Below are positions 54,284 through 64,000 of a stretch of DNA of 64,000 nucleotides, piece after piece (position 1 is the first letter of the stretch; every line of letters starts with the position of its first letter). The stretch comes from Streptococcus orisratti DSM 15617. GTDB lineage: Bacteria; Bacillota; Bacilli; Lactobacillales; Streptococcaceae. The translations under genes were made by a program, and so were the position numbers. The DNA is taken from assembly GCF_000380105.1 (NCBI RefSeq), contig NZ_KB904471.1, forward strand, positions 19,388 through 83,387, given 5' to 3'. The notes below the pieces were generated by a model that did not search any database, was not told the origin of the DNA, and saw nothing but the letters and a program-made list of their open reading frames with translations.

Positions 54284-56563
54284 ATGAAATACAATCAATT
54301 CTCTTACATTCCTGTCTCCGTAGAAATAGCAGAACAAGAATTACAGGCCCTAGGCTTTGATGTTGCCAAGGAAAAAACTCCAAAAGAAAATCTGGAAATC
54401 TTTGTTCGAAAAATTCATTTTAATTATGCTGATACCGATTATCCTTTGTCAAACCTCATTTCTGATTTTGAAACTGACTTATTAGATTTTTTCCAGTCTA
54501 GTCGTAATTTGACTATTGAAGTTTTTAATACTATCGCTCTGCAAGTACTAGGTTTTATCCCAAATGTTGATTTTTCAGACATTGCTAAGTTTGTTGAACA
54601 GATTGATTTTCCTGTACTTTTTAATGAAACTGAGTTTATCAGAACCCTACATCATTTGCTAGCCACTCGTATGAAAAAAGGTATGACTCTCATCGACGAC
54701 TTGGTCAGCCGTGGCATGATTCCAATTGACAATGACTATCACTTTTTCAATGGTAAGTCTCTAGCAAGCTTTGATACCAATGACCTCATTCGTGAAGTGG
54801 TCTATGTGCAAGCTCCAGTGGACACCGACGACGATGGGGAGTTGGATCTTATTAAAGTCAATATTATCCGCCCTAAGGCAGCGCAAGCTATTCCTACCTT
54901 AATGACTGCAAGTCCCTACCATGAAGGCGTGAATGGCCCTGCTAATGATAAAAAACTCCATAAGATGGAAGGTCAATTGTCTGTTAAGAAATCTGGTCAA
55001 ATCTCAATTGAGAGTCAAGACTTTACTCCACTTGAAGTTCCAAGCTGTCATCTTCCTATTACCGAAGCAGAACAAACCCTTAATTACATTGACAGCTATA
55101 GTCTCAATGATTACTTTTTAGCTCGTGGTTTTGCCAATATCTACGTTTCTGGTATCGGAACAGCTGATTCAACAGGTTTTATGACCAGCGGAGACTATGC
55201 ACAAGTGGAAAGTTTCAAAGCTGTGATTGATTGGCTCAATGGCAGAGCAGTGGCCTTTTCTAGCCACCGTCGTGATAAACAGGTGTTAGCAACCTGGTCT
55301 AATGGTCTCGTCTGTACAACCGGAAAATCTTATCTTGGAACACTCTCAACAGCTCTAGCAACCACAGGTGTTGAAGGCTTGAAAGTTATTATTGCTGAAT
55401 CTGCTATTTCATCTTGGTATGACTATTACCGTGAAAATGGATTGGTCTGCAGTCCTGGCGGATATCCAGGTGAAGATCTGGATGTACTCACAGAATTGAC
55501 CTATTCTAAAAATCTATGGGCTGGAGATTATTTACGTAACAACTCCCACTACCAACTTCTTTTAAATGCTCAGTCTGAAGCCCTTGATCGTGAGTCTGGT
55601 GATTATAATCAATTTTGGCACGATCGCAATTATTTGCCTCATGCACACAAGGTAACTGCTACTTGTGTCTATACCCACGGTCTACAAGACTGGAATGTCA
55701 AGCCACGACAGGTTTATAATATCCTCAAAGCGCTGCCATCTTCTATAGAAACACATGCATTTCTACATCATGGTGAACATGTCTATATGCATAACTGGCA
55801 ATCATTAGATTTCCGCGAAAGTATGAACACTCTCTTGTCTGAGAAGCTACTGGCTCAAAATTATCACCTAGACTTACCAAATGTGCTCTGGCAAGACAAT
55901 AGTCAAGAACAAACCTGGAGGGCCTTAGATCATTTCGGGACAACCACTTCCGTTAATCTATCTTTAGGGATGGGGAACCGTATCATTGACAACTATTATG
56001 ACAAAGAGGACTTCAATCGTTATGGCAATGATTTTAGAACTTTTAAGACTGACCTCTTTGCAGGTAAGGCTAACGCTATCTGTCTAGACATCACTCTTGA
56101 ACAAGATATTCATCTCAATGGGGAAATGATTCTTCACTTAACTCTCAAATCTAGTGAAAATAAAGGCATACTATCTGCTCAAGTCCTTGATTTTGGCAAA
56201 AAGAAACGCTTTACAGATATTCCTGGCTTTGTTGACTACAACGCTATTGATAATGGTCGTAATTTCGCTCGTGAAGCTTTACGTGAATTACCATTCAGAG
56301 AAACACCATATCGGGTTGTCTCAAAAGGTGTTCTCAACTTACAAAACCGCACTAGTTTGCTGACTGTAGAGGAAGTGCCTACCGATCAGTGGATGACCAT
56401 TGATTTCAAACTACAACCTAGTCTTTACAAGTTCAGTAAAGGAGATAAGGTTCGCGTGCTTCTTTACACAACAGATTTTGAACACACCATCCGTGACAAT
56501 TCTAGCTATGATTTGACCATTGATTTAGACAAATCAAATTTGGAAATTCCTATAGAGAAATAG
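54284..56563 (+). CDS. pepX: Xaa-Pro dipeptidyl-peptidase
   Basis: A 759-residue S15 serine peptidase that removes X-Pro dipeptides and helps casein or host-peptide use. The nucleophile is in TTGKSYLGT, with the supporting Asp in [12 protein letters not shown] and His in [13 protein letters not shown]-terminal beta-sandwich starts at about 550. There is no signal peptide, so it is cytoplasmic. Length is normal. GAAGGGA precedes the ATG, and a cre-like site upstream suggests carbon control. Confidence 0.96.
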   Translation: MKYNQFSYIPVSVEIAEQELQALGFDVAKEKTPKENLEIFVRKIHFNYADTDYPLSNLISDFETDLLDFFQSSRNLTIEVFNTIALQVLGFIPNVDFSDIAKFVEQIDFPVLFNETEFIRTLHHLLATRMKKGMTLIDDLVSRGMIPIDNDYHFFNGKSLASFDTNDLIREVVYVQAPVDTDDDGELDLIKVNIIRPKAAQAIPTLMTASPYHEGVNGPANDKKLHKMEGQLSVKKSGQISIESQDFTPLEVPSCHLPITEAEQTLNYIDSYSLNDYFLARGFANIYVSGIGTADSTGFMTSGDYAQVESFKAVIDWLNGRAVAFSSHRRDKQVLATWSNGLVCTTGKSYLGTLSTALATTGVEGLKVIIAESAISSWYDYYRENGLVCSPGGYPGEDLDVLTELTYSKNLWAGDYLRNNSHYQLLLNAQSEALDRESGDYNQFWHDRNYLPHAHKVTATCVYTHGLQDWNVKPRQVYNILKALPSSIETHAFLHHGEHVYMHNWQSLDFRESMNTLLSEKLLAQNYHLDLPNVLWQDNSQEQTWRALDHFGTTTSVNLSLGMGNRIIDNYYDKEDFNRYGNDFRTFKTDLFAGKANAICLDITLEQDIHLNGEMILHLTLKSSENKGILSAQVLDFGKKKRFTDIPGFVDYNAIDNGRNFAREALRELPFRETPYRVVSKGVLNLQNRTSLLTVEEVPTDQWMTIDFKLQPSLYKFSKGDKVRVLLYTTDFEHTIRDNSSYDLTIDLDKSNLEIPIEK

Positions 56564-56607
56564 CACGGGGCTTTGACGCAGAAGCATCCTCTAGGTTCTC
56601 AGAGAAA

Positions 56608-56652
56608 AAACACCTCCTCTTGTTCATAGAATCTAGAGGAGGTGTTTGTGTT
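56608..56652 (+). terminator. pepX terminator
   Basis: A perfect 13 bp stem (AAACACCTCCTCT with AGAGGAGGTGTTT) and 14-base loop, followed by GTGTTTTT. Confidence 0.9.
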
Positions 56653-56655
56653 TTT

Positions 56656-56808
56656 ATTCTCAACGAAAATCAAAATTGGGATAAGTAACGCAGTTTCAGA
56701 TAGAACTCAGCTATTTTATAATTTTGGAATGACAGGCTAAAAACTTCCGTTGGAGGTTTTCACTCCTCAAATCAAGTCACAAACGTCTGCGTTTAATTTT
56801 CAAAGAGG
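56656..56808 (+). repeat. Dispersed ~150 bp intergenic repeat, copy 2
   Basis: It aligns by eye with the reverse complement of 13831-13974 along its length. It opens with CTCAACGAAAATCAAAATT, similar to the BOX-like end at 25522, and closes with TTTAATTTTCAAAGAGG. It sits between the pepX terminator and the pnpS stop codon. Confidence 0.7.
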
Positions 56809-56809
56809 T

Positions 56810-58462
56810 TTATTTGTGAAAGGTCACGGTCATTTTAGTTCCCAAGCCTAGCTGACTTTCCACCTTAATATCGGCATGATGTTGATTGACCGCGTGCTTG
56901 ACAATGGAAAGCCCCAAACCAGTGCCACCCAACTTCTTCGAGCGACTCTTATCAACCCGATAGAAACGCTCAAAAATGCGTTCCTGCTCATCTTTGGCAA
57001 TCCCAACTCCAGTATCCTGTACTGTCAGAACAATATCGTCCTCATTCGAGGTGATACCTACAGTCACATCTCCCTTATCACGGTTATAGATAATAGCATT
57101 ATCACAAAGATTATAAATCAAGGAATGAATAAGGGCATGATTACCAGTAATATAAGCTGGTTCCCCTAATAAATGCAAGTTGATATGACGTTCATTTGCC
57201 TTAGCAGATAGACTCTCTAAGACTTCCTCTGATATCTGATAGAGATTGACGGGTTCCATAGCTAACTCTTCTGACTCATCAAGATGTGACAGTTTAATAA
57301 TATCTTCTACCAACTGAATCATACGTTGAGACTCACTATGGATTTTCTCAGCGAATTGTGGAACATCTTTTTGCGCAACAACATCACTGGCCAACATTTC
57401 AGAATACCCAGAAATCAGATGCAAAGGTGTTTTCAGTTCATGAGAAACGTTTGCTGTAAATTCACGGCGCAGCTGCTCTGCCTGAAGTTGCTCTGTGACA
57501 TCAAAGAAAAGAAGCGCTAAACCAGTCACCTTATCCTCAGACTGAATAGGACGCACCATAACTTTGTAATGCGAGTCATCTAATTGCAAAATCCCTTCTT
57601 GCTTGCGACCTTGAAGACCTTTTTCAAGCCAATTATTTAGTGATAGGTTACGGATAATTTGTAACATATCTTTGCCCAAACACGTTTGATCAGTCTGTAA
57701 AATATCCTGTGCCGCCTGGTTGATACTGATGATGCGACAGTTATTGTCTAACAAAATCATGCCTTCTTTAATTTTAGAAATAATGGTGTCAAATTCTGAT
57801 TGACGTTGCTCTATCACAACTTCTCGCTCAGTGACTTCCTTTTGATGTCTGGCAATCCGTCTTAGAAGTGGTGAAATTTCTTCATAGGCATCATTTTCAA
57901 GCGGATGATCAAGATCCAGCCGATTCAATGGTCCCACGACACTCTTAGCAATGGAGTGTGAAAGCCATAGAGAGAGGAAGAAGGCCAATACAAGAATAAG
58001 AGCCAAGGGCTGGAACATCCGAAACAAAAGCACTAAAATACTATGTCTTGTCACAGATAAACGAATAACAGTTCCATTATCCAAGCGCTGAGCAGAATAA
58101 AGAGACTGAGTGGTTAAAGTTTTCGAGTAGCGAACACTCTCACCGTAACCATCTTTCAAAGCTTCTTTGATTTCTTCTCGATTGGCGTGATTGTCCATGG
58201 TCCGTGCATCAGACTCATTATCATAGAGAACCTTTCCTTGATTATCAACCCAAGTGATTCTGACATTTGACATCTTGAGCTCATTAAAATAATCTTGACC
58301 TTCCAGAGAAGCCCCTTGAGCAGCTAAGGCTGTCTCCGTCTGCAACTGCTCCTTTTGTACTTGAGTAAAGTAACCATAAAGCAAGCCAACAACCATAAAT
58401 AGGGTCACAAGAAGAACGCCTAACGTGGCAAAAAAAGTTGAACGAAAGATTTTCTTAATCAT
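56810..58462 (-). CDS. pnpS: Phosphate-sensing histidine kinase PnpS/PhoR
   Basis: A 550-residue sensor kinase. Two membrane segments (about 10-32 and 142-168) frame an extracytoplasmic domain. A HAMP-like linker, a PAS domain (about 222-325), the phosphoacceptor His341 in NVSHELKTPL, and the ATPase domain (NLCDNAIIYN, DTGVGIAKDEQERIFERFYR, GGTGLGLSIVK) follow. This is the WalK/PhoR architecture. The ATG overlaps the end of pnpR by 8 bp. As the last gene of the pst operon it should be induced by phosphate limitation together with the transporter. Confidence 0.92.
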   Translation of the reverse strand: MIKKIFRSTFFATLGVLLVTLFMVVGLLYGYFTQVQKEQLQTETALAAQGASLEGQDYFNELKMSNVRITWVDNQGKVLYDNESDARTMDNHANREEIKEALKDGYGESVRYSKTLTTQSLYSAQRLDNGTVIRLSVTRHSILVLLFRMFQPLALILVLAFFLSLWLSHSIAKSVVGPLNRLDLDHPLENDAYEEISPLLRRIARHQKEVTEREVVIEQRQSEFDTIISKIKEGMILLDNNCRIISINQAAQDILQTDQTCLGKDMLQIIRNLSLNNWLEKGLQGRKQEGILQLDDSHYKVMVRPIQSEDKVTGLALLFFDVTEQLQAEQLRREFTANVSHELKTPLHLISGYSEMLASDVVAQKDVPQFAEKIHSESQRMIQLVEDIIKLSHLDESEELAMEPVNLYQISEEVLESLSAKANERHINLHLLGEPAYITGNHALIHSLIYNLCDNAIIYNRDKGDVTVGITSNEDDIVLTVQDTGVGIAKDEQERIFERFYRVDKSRSKKLGGTGLGLSIVKHAVNQHHADIKVESQLGLGTKMTVTFHK

Positions 58463-59132
58463 CTGTCACCTCCAAACGATAACCAACACCACGAACTGTC
58501 TTAATCAGATGACTAGCATCTCCAAGTTTCATGCGAAGGGTTCCAATATGGACATCAACTGTTCGTGTTTCTCCGATAAAGTGTTCTCCCCAAATTTTAT
58601 CCAAAAGTTCTTGCCGCGTAAAAACACGGTCAGGATTTAACATCAATAAAGATAACAGCTCAAATTCTTTCAGAGTTAATTCGATTTTTTGCCCATTTTT
58701 TCTAACCGTGTAATTTTTTGAATCCAGAGCGAGGTTTTTTATTGTCAAATGAGTTTCCTGCTCCTGACTGGATGTACGTCTGAGGACTGCTTTAATGCGA
58801 GAAATCATTTCCATCATACCAAAAGGTTTAACCAAGTAGTCATCTGCGCCCAAATCTAATCCTTTGACTTTATCGAATTCTGTTCCTTTGGCAGTTGTCA
58901 TGATTACTGGAATATCTTTTGTCATGCCATTTTCGCGTAGAGATTTCAAAATGGTCAATCCATCATCTACAGGCAGCATAATATCTAACAGTATAAGTTT
59001 TGGTGGCTCTTCTTCCATGGCTTTCCAAAATAGAAGGGAGTCAGGGAAACCCTGAGCCTCAAACCCTGCTGTTCGTAAAGTATAAAGCATCAGTTCTCGG
59101 ATATCATCATCGTCTTCAACGCAGTAAATCAT
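58455..59132 (-). CDS. pnpR: Phosphate response regulator PnpR/PhoB
   Basis: A 225-residue OmpR-family regulator. The receiver has the phosphorylated Asp50 in LLDIMLPVDDG and Lys in YLVKPFG. The winged-helix DNA-binding domain has LTLKEFELLSLLMLNPDRVF and the recognition region RTVDVHIGTLRMKL. It overlaps phoU by 4 bp (ATGA) and pnpS by 8 bp. Its likely target includes the paired TTTACA sites before pstS. Confidence 0.93.
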   Translation of the reverse strand: MIYCVEDDDDIRELMLYTLRTAGFEAQGFPDSLLFWKAMEEEPPKLILLDIMLPVDDGLTILKSLRENGMTKDIPVIMTTAKGTEFDKVKGLDLGADDYLVKPFGMMEMISRIKAVLRRTSSQEQETHLTIKNLALDSKNYTVRKNGQKIELTLKEFELLSLLMLNPDRVFTRQELLDKIWGEHFIGETRTVDVHIGTLRMKLGDASHLIKTVRGVGYRLEVTDD

Positions 59133-59782
59133 GTTTCTTCTCCATTTAGTTCACCAGTGATTGAAAAAATTACCCACTTAGCGACATTGACGGTATGGTC
59201 ACCAATTCTTTCCAAATATTTGGCAATCATCAAAACATCAATAGTATATTCACCATCATTTCCAAGTTCAGCAATATGGGCAATTAAACTTGCCTTTATT
59301 GTATCAAATTCTTTGTCCACTGTGACATCTTTTTGGATAACTTTTAAAGCTAAAGCCTCATCATCATGGACAAAGGCATCCACACTGTCTGTTACCATAT
59401 TGACAACGTGTTTAACCATTTGCTTGAGATGACGAAACTCAGCTCCTTCATGAACATGACCATCACCAATAATATCAGCAATTTCAGCAGATTGTGCACC
59501 AATACGCTTCATATCATAAACCATTTTTAAAGCAGCTGAAATACGTCGCAAATCCTTGGCTACTGGCTGTTGACGAAGCAATAGTTTAAGACATTGTGAT
59601 TCAATATCTCTTTCCATCTGCTCAATTTTTTGATAGGTTTTACTGACATCATTGACCAGATGATGATCATTTTCACTGATGGGCATTAAGGATTTTGAAA
59701 TGATATCCTCACATAAAGACCCCATCAAAATTAAATTGGTATTGAGTGCATGCAGTTGATTTTCAAAGGTTGAGCGTATCAT
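59129..59782 (-). CDS. phoU: Phosphate signalling regulator PhoU
   Basis: A 217-residue helical PhoU with two three-helix PhoU repeats, each with the metal-binding E/DxxxD pattern ([39 protein letters not shown]). It relays the PstSCAB transport state to the sensor kinase and dampens the response. Overlaps of 4 bp with pstB and with pnpR show tight translational coupling. Length is typical. Confidence 0.95.
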   Translation of the reverse strand: MIRSTFENQLHALNTNLILMGSLCEDIISKSLMPISENDHHLVNDVSKTYQKIEQMERDIESQCLKLLLRQQPVAKDLRRISAALKMVYDMKRIGAQSAEIADIIGDGHVHEGAEFRHLKQMVKHVVNMVTDSVDAFVHDDEALALKVIQKDVTVDKEFDTIKASLIAHIAELGNDGEYTIDVLMIAKYLERIGDHTVNVAKWVIFSITGELNGEET

Positions 59783-60528
59783 CCGAATCTCCCTGTTATA
59801 TAATTTTCTGTGCGTTCGTCTTGGGGCATTGAAAATAGTTGGCTTGTTTTGTTGTACTCAACAATTTCTCCCAAGAGGAAGAATGCTGTCTTATCAGAAA
59901 TCCGCACAGCTTGTTGCATGTTGTGGGTCACCATGACAATAGTATATTTCTTCTTGAGTTCAATAACCAAATCTTCAATTTTTGCTGTTGAAATCGGATC
60001 TAAGGCACTTGTTGGTTCATCCATGAGGAGGACATCAGGTTCAATGGCCAAAGCTCTAGCAATGCAAAGCCGTTGCTGTTGACCACCAGACATTCCAAGA
60101 GCAGATTTATTGAGGCGATCTTTGACTTCATCCCAGATAGCGGCTTGTTTTAAGGAACGCTCCACAATTTCATCCAATTGAACTTTATTGTGAATGCCAT
60201 GAGTTCGAGGCCCGAATGCAATGTTGTCATAGATACTCATCGGAAATGGGTTTGGTTTTTGAAAAACCATACCTACTTTTTTACGAAGGACATTGATGTC
60301 CAAATCGCGATACACATCTTCTTTATCTAATGTGACCTCTCCAGTAATACGGCAATTTTTCACCAAATCGTTCATTCGGTTAAGACTTTTCAGTAAGGTC
60401 GATTTTCCACATCCTGATGGACCAATGAAAGCTGTAATTTCATTGCTGGCAATTTCCAAATTAATGTTTTTTAAAGCCTTGAAGTCTCCATAGTAGAGAT
60501 CCAAATTTTTAATTTCTATTTTATTCAT
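59779..60528 (-). CDS. pstB: Phosphate ABC transporter ATP-binding protein PstB
   Basis: A 249-residue ABC ATPase. Walker A is [13 protein letters not shown], the Q-loop [15 protein letters not shown] is the Pst type, the signature is [17 protein letters not shown], and Walker B is [14 protein letters not shown]. It energises phosphate import. It overlaps pstA by 8 bp and phoU by 4 bp. Only one pstB is present here, whereas many streptococci carry two. Confidence 0.96.
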   Translation of the reverse strand: MNKIEIKNLDLYYGDFKALKNINLEIASNEITAFIGPSGCGKSTLLKSLNRMNDLVKNCRITGEVTLDKEDVYRDLDINVLRKKVGMVFQKPNPFPMSIYDNIAFGPRTHGIHNKVQLDEIVERSLKQAAIWDEVKDRLNKSALGMSGGQQQRLCIARALAIEPDVLLMDEPTSALDPISTAKIEDLVIELKKKYTIVMVTHNMQQAVRISDKTAFFLLGEIVEYNKTSQLFSMPQDERTENYITGRFG

Positions 60529-61399
60529 CGCTTGTTTTACTTCCTAATCGTCTAGCAATCAAACCCGACACTAGATTAATGATAATAACTAACACTAAGA
60601 GAACCACTGCTGTAGCATAGGTTTGATTGACATAAAGTCCCTCTCCTGATATGGCATACATATGCACAGCCAAAGTCCGTGACGAACTGAAAACACTCTT
60701 AGCCACTTCAGCAACCGTACCTGCCGTAAAAATCAAGGCAGCCGATTCTCCCACAATTCGCCCAATCGCTAAAATAATTCCTGAAAAAATTCCTGGCATG
60801 GCGCTAGGAAGGACAATTTTAAAAATTGTTCGAAGTTTGCCCGCTCCAAGTGCAAAAGCCCCTTCACGATAAGAGTCTGGTACCGAAAGCAAAGCTTCCT
60901 CTGTTGTTCGCATAATCAGAGGCAAAATCATGATACTAAGTGTAACAGCTCCTGACAGCAAGGAAAGTCCCATGTGAGCGAACTTAACAAAGAAAAGGGC
61001 ACCAAACAGTCCATAGATGATGGAGGGAATCCCAGAGAGCGTTTCGGTTGCAATCCGAATAACACTAACAAAAGGATTATCCCGGCGCGCATATTCTGCC
61101 AAATAAATAGAAGCCCCTATACCAATAGGTACGGCAACACTTAATGCCAACATGGTCATAAAAATCGTATTGATTAAGGCCGGTAACAGAGAGACATTCT
61201 CACTATTGTAAGTCCAAGCAAACAAACTCATGTTTAAATTGGGCAAGCCTTTAACCAGAATGTAGCCTACCGTGAAAGCAATGCCTACAAAAGTTGCCAA
61301 AGCAGCCCCATAAACTAAAAAGTACAAAATTAGTGACACCAGATCCCGCCGACGTGACTGCCAATTTTGCTTGAAGCTGCGGTGATTGATATTTTCCAT
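60521..61399 (-). CDS. pstA: Phosphate ABC transporter permease PstA
   Basis: A 292-residue permease with six membrane segments and the coupling motif [27 protein letters not shown] is well spaced from the ATG at 61399, so that start is preferred over a GTG two codons earlier that overlaps the pstC stop. It forms the membrane channel with PstC. Confidence 0.94.
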   Translation of the reverse strand: MENINHRSFKQNWQSRRRDLVSLILYFLVYGAALATFVGIAFTVGYILVKGLPNLNMSLFAWTYNSENVSLLPALINTIFMTMLALSVAVPIGIGASIYLAEYARRDNPFVSVIRIATETLSGIPSIIYGLFGALFFVKFAHMGLSLLSGAVTLSIMILPLIMRTTEEALLSVPDSYREGAFALGAGKLRTIFKIVLPSAMPGIFSGIILAIGRIVGESAALIFTAGTVAEVAKSVFSSSRTLAVHMYAISGEGLYVNQTYATAVVLLVLVIIINLVSGLIARRLGSKTSDE

Positions 61400-61401
61400 A
61401 C

Positions 61402-62247
61402 TCACTCCTCTTTATGTAACAACGAAAAGCTGATGTTAATGATTAGGACAAATATAAAGAGAACAACAGCTGTCCCTATAAGAGCCTCTCTGTGAAGACC
61501 ACTAGAGTAACCCATCTCCATAACAATATTGGTTGTCATAGTTCTGACTCCTGATGTCAAGGAATCTGGCAAGACAGCTTGGTTACCTGCAACCATGATA
61601 ACTGCCATAGTTTCTCCGATTGCACGTCCAACCCCTAAAATGACAGCTGCCAAAATTCCTCGCTTCGCTGCTGGCAGTACCGCAAAAAAGATGCTACGCT
61701 CATGGGAAGCCCCAAGAGCTAAACCACCTTCATAATACGACCTAGGAACAGCACGAATAGCAGCCTCAGAAACACTGATGATGGTTGGTAAAATCATCAA
61801 ACCAAGCAAAATCGAGGCGGTAAGAACCCCCATGCCAAAGCCACCGATGTTATCACGAACAAAGGGAACTAAAACAACCAAACCAAAGAAACCATAAACA
61901 ACCGATGGAATTCCTGCCATGAGGTTAATAGCCGCCTTGAGTGGTCTGTAGATGGCTTCAGGACAAAAAGAAGACATAAAAACTGCTGTCAAAACCCCAA
62001 CGGGTACTCCAATAATAAGAGCCCCTGCTGTCACATAAAGTGAGCCGACAATCATTGGGAAAATACCAAAAAGATTGTTAGCCGGTCTCCATACCGTCCC
62101 GAAAAGAAAGTTACCTAAGCCAATTTTGTGAATAGCAGGAATCCCACTCGAAAACAAAAAGAGGCAGATTAGTAGTACGGATAGAACAGAAATGCAGGCG
62201 GTAAGGAAAAATACCGCTTGCATCATTTTTTCTTTTGTATGATTCAT
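61402..62247 (-). CDS. pstC: Phosphate ABC transporter permease PstC
   Basis: A 281-residue permease with six membrane segments and the coupling motif EAAIRAVPRSYYEGGLALGAS. AGGGGT-type sequence lies before the ATG, 10 bp after the pstS stop. It pairs with PstA in the inner part of the transporter. Length and topology are normal. Confidence 0.94.
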   Translation of the reverse strand: MNHTKEKMMQAVFFLTACISVLSVLLICLFLFSSGIPAIHKIGLGNFLFGTVWRPANNLFGIFPMIVGSLYVTAGALIIGVPVGVLTAVFMSSFCPEAIYRPLKAAINLMAGIPSVVYGFFGLVVLVPFVRDNIGGFGMGVLTASILLGLMILPTIISVSEAAIRAVPRSYYEGGLALGASHERSIFFAVLPAAKRGILAAVILGVGRAIGETMAVIMVAGNQAVLPDSLTSGVRTMTTNIVMEMGYSSGLHREALIGTAVVLFIFVLIINISFSLLHKEE

Positions 62248-62257
62248 TCATGACCCC

Positions 62258-63151
62258 TTAGTCTGAAAGACCGTCCCAGCTTGTTGTCTTACCTGTAAAA
62301 ATCGTCTTGACTTGTTCGCTTGTTAAGCCATCAACTTTGTTATCTTTATTAACAATAACAGCAATACCATCCATAGCAATAACTGTTGAGCTGACTCCTT
62401 TAGATGTTTCTTCATCTTTCAAATCACGTGACGCCATTCCAATTTCAGCTGTTCCCTCAATAGCATTTGTGATACCAGTTGAAGAGTCGCTTTGTTGAAT
62501 TTCTACTTCAACCTTAGAATTGACTTTGCTATAAGCTTCTTTTAATTTTTCCATAACTGGTGTGACAGAGCTTGATCCTGAAACGACAATCTTGCCAGAA
62601 TCAACTGAAGATTGATAAGCTTTGGTATCGTCAAGTGGAATGTAACCATTTTTTTCTACGACAGCTTGACCATCAGAACTTAAAATAAAGTTGATGAAAT
62701 CTTGAGCAGCTTCACTTATCTTATCTTTGGTAACAATGTTAAACGGTCGAGAAATCTTGTAGCTTCCGGCTTTAATATTGGCAACACTTGCTTCAGTACC
62801 ATCAATTTTCAAAACCTTGACGGTATCATCCAAAGAACCTAGCGAAGCATAGCCGATGGCTGACTTATCTCCAGCTACTGTCGTTAGCATAACAGAGGTC
62901 GAGTTAGTAACAATGGCTTTGTCAGTTGTCAAATCAACCTTTTCACCATTTTGCTCTTCTTGGACTCCGAAAAGTTCAACAAAGGCGCCGCGCGTCCCTG
63001 AACCATCTTCACGGGAAACAACGCTGATATTACCAGATGCAGATGAAGAAGTAGACGAAGAGCCTCCGTTTGATTTACCACAAGCTGAAAGTCCCACTAG
63101 AGCCGTCAAACCAGCTAAAGTCAGTACTGAAAACAATTTACATTTTTTCAT
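62258..63151 (-). CDS. pstS: Phosphate-binding lipoprotein PstS
   Basis: A 297-residue extracellular lipoprotein that captures phosphate. The signal peptide ends in the lipobox LSAC with lipidated Cys24, followed by a Gly/Ser-rich tether. The phosphate-binding motifs are ISVVSREDGSGTRGAFVE and VSGSSSVTPVMEKL. The two lobes appear in unusual order, with the SREDGSGTR lobe first, as in streptococcal and lactococcal PstS. The ATG at 63151 with AAAGGAG is chosen over one 45 nt upstream. Confidence 0.94.
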   Translation of the reverse strand: MKKCKLFSVLTLAGLTALVGLSACGKSNGGSSSTSSSASGNISVVSREDGSGTRGAFVELFGVQEEQNGEKVDLTTDKAIVTNSTSVMLTTVAGDKSAIGYASLGSLDDTVKVLKIDGTEASVANIKAGSYKISRPFNIVTKDKISEAAQDFINFILSSDGQAVVEKNGYIPLDDTKAYQSSVDSGKIVVSGSSSVTPVMEKLKEAYSKVNSKVEVEIQQSDSSTGITNAIEGTAEIGMASRDLKDEETSKGVSSTVIAMDGIAVIVNKDNKVDGLTSEQVKTIFTGKTTSWDGLSD

Positions 63152-63182
63152 GATGTTCTCCTTTAAAATCTTTACAATGACC

Positions 63183-63237
63183 ATTATAGAGAGCAAACAT
63201 CAAATCTATTACCATACTTTTGTAAAGTTTTTGTAAA
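63183..63237 (-). promoter_or_regulatory. pstS promoter with Pho box
   Basis: Minus strand TATAAT at 63183-63188 is the -10 box and has no consensus -35. Two direct repeats TTTACAAAA, 11 bp apart (63229-63237 and 63218-63226), lie upstream of the -35 position. This is the arrangement of PhoP/PhoB-type activator sites and suggests positive control by PnpR under phosphate limitation. Confidence 0.75.
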
Positions 63238-63297
63238 ATCAGCACCAAACGCTCGCTTTTCTCACACAGTTAAATAGGCAGTTGCTTTAAAAAATGC

Positions 63298-63303
63298 TAT
63301 AAT
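63298..63303 (+). promoter_or_regulatory. ybaB -10 box
   Basis: TATAAT with extended TGC; TAGGCA 17 bp upstream is a weak -35. The leader to the ATG is about 95 nt. Confidence 0.6.
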
Positions 63304-63401
63304 AAATGAAGCTTTAAGAAATACCCAAAAGGCAACATAAGGCAACGAAAATTTACAAACAAGGTCTAAACCCTTGATACGAAAGGAATCTTAAAAATCT
63401 T

Positions 63402-63701
63402 ATGATGAACATGCAGCAAATGATGAAGCAAGCACAAAAAATGCAAAAACAGCTAGAAAAGAAACAAGCTGAGTTGGCAGAAACAAATTTCACTGGTAAA
63501 TCAGCTCAAGAGCTCGTTACCGTAACTTTCACAGGTGATAAAAAACTGGTTTCCATTGATTATAAAGAAGCTGTCGTTGATTCTGAGGATGTCGAAACCC
63601 TACAAGATATGACTGCACAAGCCATCAATGATGCACTCAGCCAAATTGACGAAGCAACTAAAAAAACAATGGGAGCATTTGCAGGTAAATTACCATTCTA
63701 G
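63402..63701 (+). CDS. YbaB/EbfC nucleoid-associated protein
   Basis: A 99-residue YbaB/EbfC family DNA-binding protein. The N-terminal helix [20 protein letters not shown] and the following beta-strands and C-terminal helix ([20 protein letters not shown]) are typical. It binds DNA as a dimer and is usually linked to recR in other phyla, not here. The start could be the ATG at 63402, 63405 or 63411; AAAGGA is rather distant. Confidence 0.93.
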   Translation: MMNMQQMMKQAQKMQKQLEKKQAELAETNFTGKSAQELVTVTFTGDKKLVSIDYKEAVVDSEDVETLQDMTAQAINDALSQIDEATKKTMGAFAGKLPF

Positions 63702-63761
63702 AAAACAAAAATGGATTGGCAGAGCCCAATGTCATTAAGTTAAGCATTTGACCAATTAAAG

Positions 63762-63808
63762 AAACTATTCCCGTCTGAGCAGTTCATGACAAAACGGGAA
63801 TAGTTTTT
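63762..63808 (+). terminator. ybaB terminator
   Basis: A perfect 13 bp stem (AAACTATTCCCGT with ACGGGAATAGTTT) and 19-base loop, followed by TTATATTT. A second hairpin (AGGGC..AAAAG with CTTTT..GCCCT, then ATTTTT) follows at 63814-63850. The minus-strand side of the first could also serve the partial gene at the right edge. Confidence 0.8.
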
Positions 63809-63862
63809 ATATTTAGGGCGCACAAAAGGAAGGTTCTTTTGCCCTATTTTTCAACTATTATG

Positions 63863-64000
63863 TTACTCTATAAGTGAAGCTTACAGGTAGCTGGCTTCGT
63901 ATTTTTCTTCGGAATGTTCGATTGGGTCGAATAATAGATAGGTGCTTGGCAATGTAAGTTTCTAATTGGGAGGAAGTGAGTTTGTCTCTAAGAAATTTTC
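63863..64000 (-). CDS. C-terminal end of an unidentified protein, partial
   Basis: A minus-strand frame of 45 codons enters from the right edge and ends at a TAA at 63863-63865. It reads FLRDKLTSSQLETYIAKHL and then a very basic end, RPNRTFRRKIRSQLP. Convergent orientation with ybaB and the hairpins between them fit a real gene end, but no family is recognised and the open frame may be chance. Confidence 0.35.

Overview
The window is a low-GC Firmicute chromosome segment from the genus Streptococcus. The evidence is the gene order secA-DAHP synthase pair-acpS-alr-recG, dinB next to pflB, glpF divergent from pepX, efp-asp23-nusB, zapA-cvpA opposite rnhC-lepB-recD2, a CppA family protein and BOX-like intergenic repeats. 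The species cannot be fixed from the sequence alone; a bovis/equinus or salivarius type lineage is plausible. No rRNA, tRNA, CRISPR array, prophage or intact transposase was found.

Layout. 1-9011 (minus): secA, two DAHP synthases, acpS, alr, a secreted glucosaminidase/CHAP wall hydrolase and the start of recG. 9133-16059: manA, then a beta-glucoside block (GntR regulator, Lac-family EIIC, divergent 6-phospho-beta-glucosidase, and a ROK kinase-EIIB-EIIA-cupin operon). 16249-21820: the sucrose regulon scrK, scrA, scrB, scrR. 22456-23805: a stand-alone condensation-domain-like acyltransferase. 23925-27505: nusB, asp23, efp, comEB, a small membrane protein and pepP. 27719-31257: an accessory, decaying stretch with a methyltransferase pseudogene, an LtrA-like protein, a GNAT and three repeat elements. 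31417-35292: a self-contained operon for an HscC-like Hsp70, a membrane J-domain protein and a small membrane protein. 35574-46193: thioesterase, mutS2, a predicted small RNA, cvpA, zapA, rnhC, lepB, recD2, dinB and membrane proteins. 46421-53177: pflB, GNAT, DUF975, DUF1269, DUF1697, a serine hydrolase and cppA. 53300-56563: glpF and pepX. 56810-63151: the phosphate operon pstS-pstC-pstA-pstB-phoU-pnpR-pnpS behind a Pho-box promoter. 63402-63701: ybaB.

How genes work together. The two sugar blocks are complete import-and-cleave modules: PTS uptake with phosphorylation, phospho-glycosidase, sugar kinase and local repressor. The pst-pnp operon encodes both the transporter and its sensor pair. 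The Hsp70/J/membrane operon has its own promoter and terminator and looks like a dedicated chaperone module.

The best leads are: a predicted ~104 nt small RNA between cvpA and mutS2; a structured 5' leader before the DAHP synthases; the Hsp70/J operon with an HPE J-domain and a possible frameshifted start; leaderless-type starts on recG, mutS2, rnhC and a GNAT; and a BOX-like element inserted in an older repeat whose uninterrupted copy lies 5.5 kb away. All are read by eye from sequence and none has been computed or searched.
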